DNA of 13,217 nucleotides from Blastococcus sp. (GTDB taxonomy: Bacteria; Actinomycetota; Actinomycetes; Mycobacteriales; Geodermatophilaceae): contig JAOPUS010000028.1 in the NCBI GenBank assembly GCA_025963345.1, positions 1 through 13,217 on the forward strand. The letters are read 5' to 3'. This document shows positions 6,931 through 13,179 of the stretch, piece after piece. The translations under genes were made by a program, and so were the position numbers. Under the pieces are notes generated by a model, which searched no databases, was not told where the DNA came from, and was given only the letters and a program-made list of their open reading frames with translations. The number at the start of each line of letters is the position of its first letter. Position 1 is the stretch's first letter.

Positions 6931-7707
6931 TCATTGCACGAACGGGACCGGCGTGAGACCGGCGGTCTCCAGCGCCGCCCGCACGGCCCGGGCCAGCTCG
7001 ACCGCGCCCGGCGTGTCCCCGTGCACGCAGACCGACTCGACCTGGACCCGCACCCGCGTGCCGTCCACCGCGACGACCTCGCCGTCCGTGGCCATCCGCA
7101 CGGCACGTTCGGCCACCGTGGCCGGGTCGTGCACCAGAGCGCCGGGCTCACGGCGCGGGACGAGCGTGCCGGCCGGTGTGTAGCCGCGGTCGGCGAACCC
7201 CTCGCTGACCGTGCGCAGGCCCGCCGCCTCCGCCGTGCGCAGCAGCGCCGAGCCGGGGAGCCCGAGGATCGCGAGCCGGTCGTCGAAGGCCGTGACCGCC
7301 TGCACCACGGCCCTGGCCTGCGCCTCGTGGTCCACGACCGCGTTGTAGAGCGCACCGTGCGGCTTGACGTAGGTCATCCGGCTGCCACTGGTGCGGGCGA
7401 TCCCGTCGAGCGCGGCGAGCTGGTAGAGCACGTCATCGGCCAGCTCGCCCGGCTCCACGTCGATGAACCGGCGGCCGAACCCGGGCAGGTCGCGGTAGGA
7501 CACCGGGGCGCCGACGGCTACACCGAGCGCCGCCGCCCGCTCGCACACCCGGCGCATCGTCGAGGGGTCGCCCGCGTGGAACCCGCACGCCACGTTCGCG
7601 CTGGTCACGAGGCCGAGCAGAGCATCGTCGTCCCCCAGCTGCCAGACGCCGAACCCCTCCCCGAGGTCGGCGTTGAGGTCGATGACGCGCCGGCCCGGTG
7701 TGCTCAC
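6931..7707 (-). CDS. pxpA: 5-oxoprolinase subunit A (LamB/YcsF family)
   Basis: A 258-residue TIM-barrel-like protein of the LamB/YcsF family, subunit A of 5-oxoprolinase. Family motifs are clear: DLNADLGEGFG (10-20), SANVACGFHAGD (36-47), YVKPHGALYN (113-122), FADRGYTPAGTLVPR (171-185) and SVCVHGDTPGA (225-235). I chose GTG 7707 because the conserved core starts within ten residues; the frame remains open to 7806 but encodes Gly/Pro/Ser-rich sequence without family resemblance. The gene is transcribed in the same direction as pxpBC but is separated from them by the opposite-strand GAF-ANTAR gene, so it needs its own promoter. Two tandem hairpins lie at 7723-7758 just upstream. No good Shine-Dalgarno is seen. 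Confidence 0.93.
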   Translation of the reverse strand: MSTPGRRVIDLNADLGEGFGVWQLGDDDALLGLVTSANVACGFHAGDPSTMRRVCERAAALGVAVGAPVSYRDLPGFGRRFIDVEPGELADDVLYQLAALDGIARTSGSRMTYVKPHGALYNAVVDHEAQARAVVQAVTAFDDRLAILGLPGSALLRTAEAAGLRTVSEGFADRGYTPAGTLVPRREPGALVHDPATVAERAVRMATDGEVVAVDGTRVRVQVESVCVHGDTPGAVELARAVRAALETAGLTPVPFVQ

Positions 7708-7722
7708 GGGCGCAGTCTCGCA

Positions 7723-7758
7723 CCGTGGCGGCTGTCCACGGCGGCTGAGTTCAGCCGC
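7723..7758 (-). promoter_or_regulatory. Two tandem inverted repeats ahead of pxpA (operator or leader RNA hairpins)
   Basis: Read toward pxpA, an 8-bp-arm inverted repeat GCGGCTGAACTCAGCCGC (7758-7741) is followed at once by CCGTGG-ACAGCCG-CCACGG (7741-7723), sharing one base. The repeats end 15 bases before the GTG. The 7-mer CAGCCGC occurs twice (7747-7741 and 7734-7728), so the first arm GCGGCTG could pair with either copy, giving alternative structures. This may be a protein-binding operator or an RNA switch; a GAF-ANTAR gene is next door, but the loops do not match the published ANTAR hexaloop pattern cleanly. Structure seen, function inferred. Confidence 0.45.
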
Positions 7759-7788
7759 TCCGGAGCCGGCGGGTCCCCCACTCCCCCC

Positions 7789-7814
7789 TTGTCGAGGTGC
7801 CGACATATCGACAA
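7789..7814. promoter_or_regulatory. 7-bp inverted repeat in the pxpA/phosphatase divergent region
   Basis: TTGTCGA (7789-7795) and TCGACAA (7808-7814) are perfect inverse copies with a 12-base spacer. Toward the phosphatase gene, TTGTCG with GACAAT 15 bases later resembles a weak -35/-10 pair, so the repeat could be an operator over a promoter. This is pattern evidence only. Confidence 0.3.
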
Positions 7815-7907
7815 TCCGTGCCCGGCCGCGGACGTTCCGTATGCGATCCTGGGACTGAGCGACCCTGCGATCCCCGACGGCCGAGCGTCAAGAGTGGAGG
7901 TGACCAC

Positions 7908-9572
7908 GTGCCCACCTCCGGCGTCGCCGCGCCCGCCCTCCTGGAGGCGCTGCCCGACGCGGTTGTCGTCATCAACGCCAGCGGCTGCATCGTCTACGTC
8001 AACCCCGCCGTCCGGACCCTGCTCGGTCACGAGCCGGGCGACCTGCGAGGCCGGCCGCTGACCATCCTCGTGCCCGCAGAGCTTCGAGATGCCTACGAGG
8101 CGGGCTTCGCCAATCTGCTTGCTCACGGCCCGGCACGCCCCCGGGGTGAGCCCGGTCAGATCCCCGTCCTGCACGCGGACGGCACCGAGGTCACCGTCGA
8201 GGTCACGCTCTCGTGGCTCGCCGAGGGCGACGGCGGCGTCGCGGGCGGCGTGCTCATCGGCGTCCTGCGCGACGTGAGCGCCTCCCTGCGACTCGAGCGT
8301 CAGCTCCAGGTCGGCCGCTACCTCAACGCCACACTCCGGGTCACGGCGGCGCTGGCCGCGGCGCCCGACGCCGATGTGGCGTTCGAGCAACTGCTGCCCA
8401 CCCTGTGCGCCGAGCTGGACTGGGACGCCGCCACGCTGTGGCAGCCGGAGAGTTGCGGCGGCCGCCTGGCCCATGCCGGGACGTGGACGGCGCCGGGCAG
8501 CACGGTGCCCTCGTTGCACGACGACACCCGGCTGCGCACGTTCCTCCGCGGGGAGGGGATGCCGGGCCTGGCGTGGCAGTCCCGCGAACCGGTGGTGATC
8601 GAGGACCTGTGGGCCGACCCGCGCTTCCTCCGCCCGTCGGCCGCGCGGGCCGACGGCCTGCGGACCGGGGTGGCGTTCCCCGTGCTCCGTGGCGACACGT
8701 TGCTGGGCGTCTGCGAGCTCTTCTCCCGGGAGCAGCGGCCGGTGCCACCGGAACTGCTCGACGTCCTGGCCAGTGCGGGCCGCCAGATCGGTCAGTTCCT
8801 GGCCCGGCTGCGCGCGGAGTCGGAGCTTCGCGAGCTCGCCGACACACTCCAGCGCAGCCTGCTCCCCGCCCACCTGCCCTCGGTTCCCGGCGTGCAACTG
8901 GCCGCTCGGTACCGCGCCGGCGCCGAGGGGGTCTTCGTCGGCGGAGACACCTACGACGTGCTGCCCCTCCCCGACGACCGCTGGATGGTGCTCATCGCGG
9001 ACGTCTGTGGCACCGGCGCGGAGGCCGCCGCGATCACCGCGCTCACCCGGCACACGGCCCGGGCGGCGGCCTCGGCGGGAAGCCCCTCGGAGGTGCTGCG
9101 GGCGGTGAACGCCGCGCTGTTGCACGAGCAGTCCGGTCCGCTGCGGTTCGTCACCGCCTGCTGCCTGGTCCTCGAGCCCGGCGAAGCCTGTCACCGGGTG
9201 AGCCTCAGTGTCGCCGGCCACCCGCTGCCGCTGCTCCGCACGGCTGACGGCCGCGTGGTCGGGGCCGGAACCGCGGGCCTGCCACTGGGCATCGATCCCG
9301 GCGTCGGGTTCGCCGAGACCAGGATCGACCTGCCGCCTGGCACGACCCTGGTCCTCTACACCGACGGCGTCACCGAGGCCCGCGACGACGCCGGCACCCA
9401 GTTCGGCGAGGACCGGCTGGCCGCCGTTCTGACCGCCCTGACCTCAGGGGACGCCGAACGCACCGTCGCGGCGGTCTCGGCCGCCGTCGAGGAACAGCTG
9501 CAGGGATCGCGGTACGAGGCCGACGACCTGGCCGTCCTTGCCCTGGCGGTCCCGCCCGCTCAGCCCGTCTGA
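7908..9572 (+). CDS. PAS-GAF-SpoIIE (PP2C-type) serine phosphatase, RsbU-like
   Basis: A 554-residue cytoplasmic signalling phosphatase. Residues about 9-125 form a PAS domain (ALLEALPDAVVVINASGCIV onward), about 140-300 a GAF domain (LRVTAALA, PVVIEDLWADPRF, GVAFPVLRGDTLLGV), and about 305-547 a SpoIIE/PP2C domain starting with the linker LQRSLLP. Metal-binding acidic residues are in place: Asp347 in VGGDTYD, Asp365 in ADVCGTG, Asp486 in YTDGVTE and Asp540 in EADDLAVL. The usual aromatic residue after GGD is Thr348 here. Such enzymes dephosphorylate anti-anti-sigma factors in partner-switching systems; no antagonist or kinase gene is in the window. GTG 7908 is chosen for the TGGAGG seven bases ahead and because the PAS domain begins soon after. 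Its last 13 bases overlap the convergent DUF6766 gene. Confidence 0.9.
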   Translation: MPTSGVAAPALLEALPDAVVVINASGCIVYVNPAVRTLLGHEPGDLRGRPLTILVPAELRDAYEAGFANLLAHGPARPRGEPGQIPVLHADGTEVTVEVTLSWLAEGDGGVAGGVLIGVLRDVSASLRLERQLQVGRYLNATLRVTAALAAAPDADVAFEQLLPTLCAELDWDAATLWQPESCGGRLAHAGTWTAPGSTVPSLHDDTRLRTFLRGEGMPGLAWQSREPVVIEDLWADPRFLRPSAARADGLRTGVAFPVLRGDTLLGVCELFSREQRPVPPELLDVLASAGRQIGQFLARLRAESELRELADTLQRSLLPAHLPSVPGVQLAARYRAGAEGVFVGGDTYDVLPLPDDRWMVLIADVCGTGAEAAAITALTRHTARAAASAGSPSEVLRAVNAALLHEQSGPLRFVTACCLVLEPGEACHRVSLSVAGHPLPLLRTADGRVVGAGTAGLPLGIDPGVGFAETRIDLPPGTTLVLYTDGVTEARDDAGTQFGEDRLAAVLTALTSGDAERTVAAVSAAVEEQLQGSRYEADDLAVLALAVPPAQPV

Positions 9573-10243
9573 CCGGTCACCGCGTGCGACGCCCCCACCG
9601 GCTTGGACTCCGGTGAACCGCGCTGGCGGAGGTAGACGCTGAAGATCGCCATCGAGCCGACAGCGAGCATCTCCGACTGCCAGTTCTGCAGCGTCCGGTT
9701 CCAGAAGTCCGCGTGGCCGACGTAGCCGAGCCACGTCACCGGGTCCTCGTGGCTGCCGAGCTGGTTGGAGTTGAACGCCGCCCAGCCGGCGACCGAGGAC
9801 GACGCCCAGGTGAGCAGGAAGAGCGTGCCCATGAGCAGCCCGAGGGAGCGGGAGAAGACCGCGGTCCGCCACCCACCGGCCTGCACCGACGGCGGCGAGT
9901 CCCGCTTCGCGTGGGCGCCCACCCGCTGCTTCTCGTCGGACTCGGGACCGATCTCCTCGAGCTTCTTCGACTCCGCCGATCCACGCTGGACCAGCCATAC
10001 GGTCGCGAACACGTAGAGGAAGAACTGCAGGTACTCCGACTGCCAGTTCTCCATGACGTCCACCGCGAAGGACGACGACGTGAGGAAGCGCCCCAGGGAG
10101 ATCGGATCGAGGCCGTCGGACACCCGCTGGTCGTTGAGGTCCGCGACCCCGGCGAAGGCCTGGCCGACGAGGGTGAGCAGGAACAGCGCACCGAAGCCGA
10201 GGCTCAGGCTGTTCTCGCGCAGGACGCGCCGCACGTCGCTCAC
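9560..10243 (-). CDS. DUF6766-like membrane protein with internal duplication
   Basis: A 227-residue integral membrane protein of unknown function; it resembles proteins I know as DUF6766, stated from memory. Four hydrophobic segments are seen (about 14-33, 70-86, 132-155, 190-206). The protein is a tandem duplication: ENWQSEYLQ...VQRGSAESKK (65-94) aligns with QNWQSEMLA...RQRGSPESKP (186-215), 15 of 30 residues identical at an offset of 121 residues. The halves are joined by a charged, probably cytoplasmic linker (about 95-125). The GTG start overlaps the stop of the preceding 30-residue gene as GTGA, marking translational coupling. The 3' end overlaps the phosphatase gene on the other strand by 13 bp. 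Function is not known; tight coupling to a lipoprotein and a small membrane protein suggests an envelope complex. Confidence 0.85.
   Translation of the reverse strand: MSDVRRVLRENSLSLGFGALFLLTLVGQAFAGVADLNDQRVSDGLDPISLGRFLTSSSFAVDVMENWQSEYLQFFLYVFATVWLVQRGSAESKKLEEIGPESDEKQRVGAHAKRDSPPSVQAGGWRTAVFSRSLGLLMGTLFLLTWASSSVAGWAAFNSNQLGSHEDPVTWLGYVGHADFWNRTLQNWQSEMLAVGSMAIFSVYLRQRGSPESKPVGASHAVTGQTG
9671..10050. repeat. Exact 17-bp direct repeat within the DUF6766-like gene
   Basis: CTCCGACTGCCAGTTCT occurs at 9671-9687 and at 10034-10050, exactly 363 bases (121 codons) apart and in the same frame. It encodes the NWQSE core in both halves of the duplicated membrane protein. The rest of the two halves has diverged at DNA level. 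Confidence 0.9.
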
Positions 10244-10332
10244 CGCCCCAGCCAGCCGAGGGCGGTGAAGTACACGATGCCGAGGACCAGCACGGCGAGG
10301 TAGAGCACGAAGACCGCCCGGACGTCCTTCAC
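10240..10332 (-). CDS. 30-residue single-pass membrane protein (small ORF)
   Basis: A 30-codon gene starting GTG AAG GAC GTC. The peptide begins MKDVRAVFVLYLAVLVLGIV, continues YFTALGWL and ends GR, so a single hydrophobic helix (about 6-28) is flanked by basic ends. Support for it being real: GGAGG (10341-10337) lies four bases ahead of the GTG; its start overlaps the lipoprotein stop as GTGA (10329-10332); its stop overlaps the DUF6766 start as GTGA (10240-10243); and third codon positions are almost all G or C. Removing it would leave an 85-base gap in an otherwise gapless operon. It is likely an accessory subunit of the neighbouring membrane protein. I do not recognise a family. Confidence 0.8.
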   Translation of the reverse strand: MKDVRAVFVLYLAVLVLGIVYFTALGWLGR

Positions 10333-10730
10333 GCGCCCTCCAGCCGGCACGCGTAAGGCAGGTCCGCGCCCTGCGGCCGGCACGCGGCCGCGGTGATCCG
10401 CCACCCCTGCGCCGTCCGGGTCAGGAAGACGGTGTCGTCGGTGAGCCGGGCCTGCGCCTCCTCACCCCACACCTCCACCGAGGTGACGTCGCCGCTGCCG
10501 ACCGGAAGGTCCTGGATCGCGATCTCGCACGACGCGCCCGCGTCCTGGACGAGCGCCTCGACGACGTTGGCCGTCAGCATCTGGCAACGGGCCGCGGGGT
10601 CGTCCTCCGCGCCGGCGAAGGACGCGGCCACGCTCTGGACCTCGTCGGCGGACAGGCTGCCGCAGCCACTCACGAAGAGCGCCGCGGCGCCGATGAAGGC
10701 GGCCGCGCAGGGTCCATTGCGCGTGGACAT
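10329..10730 (-). CDS. Small secreted lipoprotein of unknown function
   Basis: A 133-residue protein with a lipoprotein signal: hydrophobic run AAAFIGAAALFVSGC, with lipidated Cys23 in a VSGC lipobox. The mature part of about 110 residues is a mixed alpha/beta domain with four cysteines (in ARCQM, ASCEIA, AACRPQ, YACRLEG), which could form two disulfide bonds outside the cell. The helix then beta-strand pattern (SADEVQSVAASFAG, SVEVWGEEAQARL, TVFLTRTAQGWRIT) is reminiscent of NTF2/SnoaL-like folds; this is a guess. ATG 10730 is chosen over GTG 10763 for the AGAGGAG ahead of it and the clean signal peptide. It is first of a three-gene operon, coupled by GTGA to the small membrane protein. Confidence 0.8.
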   Translation of the reverse strand: MSTRNGPCAAAFIGAAALFVSGCGSLSADEVQSVAASFAGAEDDPAARCQMLTANVVEALVQDAGASCEIAIQDLPVGSGDVTSVEVWGEEAQARLTDDTVFLTRTAQGWRITAAACRPQGADLPYACRLEGA

Positions 10731-10767
10731 GGGGCCCCACTCCTCTCGTGGGTCGATCGGCACGGGC

Positions 10768-10794
10768 CTACCCCGCGCGCTGCGACCGGCAAAC
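10768..10794 (-). promoter_or_regulatory. SigB/SigF-type stress promoter candidate for the lipoprotein operon
   Basis: On the minus strand GTTT (10794-10791) is followed by 17 bases and GGGTAG (10773-10768), about 38 bases before the lipoprotein ATG. The known actinobacterial general-stress consensus is about GGWWT-N16-17-GGGTAY (M. tuberculosis SigF) or GNNT-N14-16-GGGTAC/T (Streptomyces SigB). Here only the last base and one -35 base deviate. Sequence match is seen; activity is inferred. Confidence 0.5.
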
Positions 10795-10881
10795 GATCTT
10801 CACCCGGTCGGGCTGGCACGTCGTGCGTCCGCCCCGACCGAGCGGTTGTCCGCACGATGCCGGGCTGCCAGGGTCGACCCG

Positions 10882-11391
10882 GTGCGCACCGATCCGCCGG
10901 AGTCCGGCCCCGAGCTCGACCAGCTGACCAACGTCCTCGACTACCAGCGGGAGACGATCGTGCAGAAGACCGACGGCCTCACCCGTGAGCAGCTCGCCCA
11001 GCAGTTGCCGACGTCATCACTCACGCTCGGTGGCCTGCTCAATCACCTGGCACTGGTCGAGGACTCGTGGTTCCGGGTCCGCTTCTCCGGCCTGCCGGAG
11101 GACGCGCTGTGGGCCGGCATCGACTGGGACGCCGACCCGGACTACGAGTTCCGCACCGCAGCCGACGTCGAACCCCAGGAGCTGCGCCGCCGGTACGAGG
11201 CGGCCTGCGCTTCCAGCCGGGAGGTCGTGGCAGGGGCGCAGAGCCTGGACCAGCTCTCGGTGGAGAAGCGGCAGAACGGGATGCACTTCGACCTGCGCTG
11301 GGTGCTGCTGCACCTCATCGAGGAGACCGCCCGGCACGCCGGGCACGCCGACCTGCTGCGTGAGGCGGTGGACGGAGCCACCGGGGAGTGA
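10882..11391 (+). CDS. DinB-like / DUF664 family protein
   Basis: A 169-residue protein with the four-helix-bundle DinB/DUF664 pattern: ELDQLTNVLDYQRETIVQKT opens helix 1, LTLGGLLNHLALVEDSWF (48-64) carries the first His (His55), and VLLHLIEETARHAGHADLLRE (141-161) carries His144, His152 and His155. These histidines are the usual metal-binding set of the superfamily, whose members include thiol-dependent transferases; actinobacterial DUF664 proteins are mostly uncharacterised, so no substrate is given. The GTG start is used because the family N-terminus begins a few residues later. The palindrome GGGTCGACCC (10871-10880) lies one base ahead. It is convergent with pepA, 13 bases between stops. 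Confidence 0.85.
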   Translation: MRTDPPESGPELDQLTNVLDYQRETIVQKTDGLTREQLAQQLPTSSLTLGGLLNHLALVEDSWFRVRFSGLPEDALWAGIDWDADPDYEFRTAADVEPQELRRRYEAACASSREVVAGAQSLDQLSVEKRQNGMHFDLRWVLLHLIEETARHAGHADLLREAVDGATGE

Positions 11392-11404
11392 TCCGCCGGC
11401 GTTC

Positions 11405-12922
11405 TCAGTCGAGCACGGTGTCCGGCGGGTCGACCGGCGCGCCGGACTCCAGCCAGCGCAGCAGGGTGCGCGCCCCGAAGCCGGTACCGCCCTTGACCAC
11501 CTCGGCGTCGTCGGAGCCGGCACGGGCCGGACCGGCCACGTCCAGGTGGGCCCACGGCAGGTCACCGGCGAACGGCTGCAGGAACAGCGCGGCCGTCGTC
11601 CCGCCGGGGTTGCCCGGTGCGTTGTTCGCATCGGCGACCGGACTGTCGAGCAGGTCGCGGTGCTCCTCGAGCAGCGGCATCCGCCACAGCGGCTCCCCGG
11701 CCCGCACCGCGGCCGTGCGCAGCGCGTCGGCCAGCCCGTCGGTTGTTGCGAACAGACCGGCCGTCCTCGTGCCGAGCGCGACCTTCATGGCGCCGGTCAA
11801 CGTGGCGACGTCGACGAGCACCGTGGCCCCGAGTTCCAGCCGGGCGTAGGCCAGCGCATCGGCGAGCACCATGCGGCCCTCGGCGTCGGTGTTGAGCACC
11901 TCCGTCGTCCGTCCTCCCACGTGGCGGACGACGTCAGCCGGCCGGTAGGAGGAGCCGGACACGGCGTTCTCGGCAGCCGGGACCACAGCGGTCACCGCGA
12001 CCGGCAGCTGCAGCCGGGCGACGGCGTCGAGAGTGGCCAGCACCGCGGCTCCCCCGGCCATGTCGGTCTTCATCTCCCGCATGCCCGCGTTGGGCTTGAT
12101 CGAGATGCCGCCGGTGTCGAAGGTGATGCCCTTCCCGACCAGCACCGGGTGCGCGGGGCCCGCCGCCGGATGGCGGTAGCCGGCGACGACGACCCGGGGC
12201 GGGGACGCCGAGCCACCGCCCACGGCGAGGACACCGCCGAAGCCGCCGGCCCGGAGCTCCTCGGGGCCCAGCACGGTGACGGTGACGTGGGGCAGCCCGG
12301 AGAGCCGATCGCGGGCCTGGTCGGCGAGCCAGGCCGGGTTCTTCACGTTGCTCGGGGTGTTGATCAGATCGCGGGCCCACGCGACCGCGTCGGCGGTGAC
12401 CCGGCCGGCCTCCGCGCCGGCGGTGACGACGGCGTGCTGCGCGTCGGTCGCGACGACGGCGACGGTCTCCAGCCGCGGCGGGTGCGGCTTCGACATGTCG
12501 CGGAAGCGGTACCCGGCCAGTAGTGCGGCCTCGACGGCGGCGCGCACCTCGTCGGCACCCGCGGGCGCCACCGAGCTGTCCAGCGCGATGACCAGCCGCT
12601 TCGCGCCGAACTCAGCCAGCTGCTGCCCCCGCCGGACGACGGTGCCCACGTAGCTGCGCACGTCCGGCAGCGTCGCGTCCCCGATCCCCACGGCGACCAC
12701 GCTGCGCGGACGCCGTCCCGGGATCGGTACGTTCGTGACCGTGCCCGCCTTGCCCCGGTTACCGGTGTCGGCCAGAGCGCCGGCCAGCAGCTCCGGGCTC
12801 ACCGGCGGAACCTTGCTGTCCGTCAGCCAGCCGGGCAGGGTGCCACCGGCACCGACCGGGACGGCAAGGACGTCGTCGGGCCCCAGCGCCGGAACGCCGG
12901 GCAGGACCTCGACCCGCGGCAA
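11405..12922 (-). CDS. pepA: Leucyl aminopeptidase (peptidase family M17)
   Basis: A two-metal cytosolic aminopeptidase of 505 residues, the normal length for M17 enzymes, which remove N-terminal residues in peptide turnover. The C-terminal catalytic domain shows every key residue: Lys264 and Asp269 in VGKGITFDTGG, Lys276 in SIKP, Asp287 in MKTDMAGG, and Asp346, Glu348 and Arg350 in the signature NTDAEGR. The N-terminal domain (about 1-165) is more variable, as usual. The start is uncertain: TTG 12922 is the only usual start codon and gives a family-like N-terminus, but the frame continues upstream with strongly GC3-biased codons to a CTG at 13015 that overlaps the DUF3117 stop as CTGA. The gene follows DUF3117 on the same strand and is likely co-transcribed with it. 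Confidence 0.93.
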   Translation of the reverse strand: MPRVEVLPGVPALGPDDVLAVPVGAGGTLPGWLTDSKVPPVSPELLAGALADTGNRGKAGTVTNVPIPGRRPRSVVAVGIGDATLPDVRSYVGTVVRRGQQLAEFGAKRLVIALDSSVAPAGADEVRAAVEAALLAGYRFRDMSKPHPPRLETVAVVATDAQHAVVTAGAEAGRVTADAVAWARDLINTPSNVKNPAWLADQARDRLSGLPHVTVTVLGPEELRAGGFGGVLAVGGGSASPPRVVVAGYRHPAAGPAHPVLVGKGITFDTGGISIKPNAGMREMKTDMAGGAAVLATLDAVARLQLPVAVTAVVPAAENAVSGSSYRPADVVRHVGGRTTEVLNTDAEGRMVLADALAYARLELGATVLVDVATLTGAMKVALGTRTAGLFATTDGLADALRTAAVRAGEPLWRMPLLEEHRDLLDSPVADANNAPGNPGGTTAALFLQPFAGDLPWAHLDVAGPARAGSDDAEVVKGGTGFGARTLLRWLESGAPVDPPDTVLD

Positions 12923-13011
12923 CGGCGCGGCCCCGGTCGCCGGCTGTGCGCCGGCGGCCGGGGCCGTGTCGTCGTGCGCGGGGCTGCCCGAAGGCAGGCT
13001 CGCGGGGGTGT

Positions 13012-13179
13012 TCAGCTGGTCGCGCCCTTCAGTGCCTCCGACAGCGCTGCCGCCTCGTCGGGCGACAGCTCGACGACCAGGCGACCGCCTCCCTCGAGCG
13101 GTACGCGCATGACCAGGCCTCGCCCCTCCTTGGTGACTTCGAGGGGACCTTCACCCGTGCGCGGCTTCATGGCCGCCAT
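13012..13179 (-). CDS. DUF3117 family small protein
   Basis: A 55-residue conserved actinobacterial protein beginning MAAMKPRTGEGPLEVTKEGR and ending with an acidic helix (LSPDEAAALSEALKG). The ATG at 13179 is chosen because GGAGG stands five bases upstream and the family starts there; a longer reading to 13206 adds nine residues without support. The molecular function is unknown. From memory, the M. tuberculosis homologue Rv1211 lies next to glgM/glgC and has been described as calmodulin-like; no classical EF-hand is evident here. It is upstream of pepA on the same strand. Confidence 0.9.
   Translation of the reverse strand: MAAMKPRTGEGPLEVTKEGRGLVMRVPLEGGGRLVVELSPDEAAALSEALKGATS

Noticed and set aside
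7704..9221. 505-codon minus-strand frame opposite the phosphatase
   Set aside because: Gln/Gly/Arg/His-rich shadow of the PAS-GAF-PP2C gene; it also overlaps the pxpA control region.
10985..12523. 512-codon plus-strand frame over the DinB and pepA region
   Set aside because: Overlaps two well-supported genes and shows shadow-frame composition.
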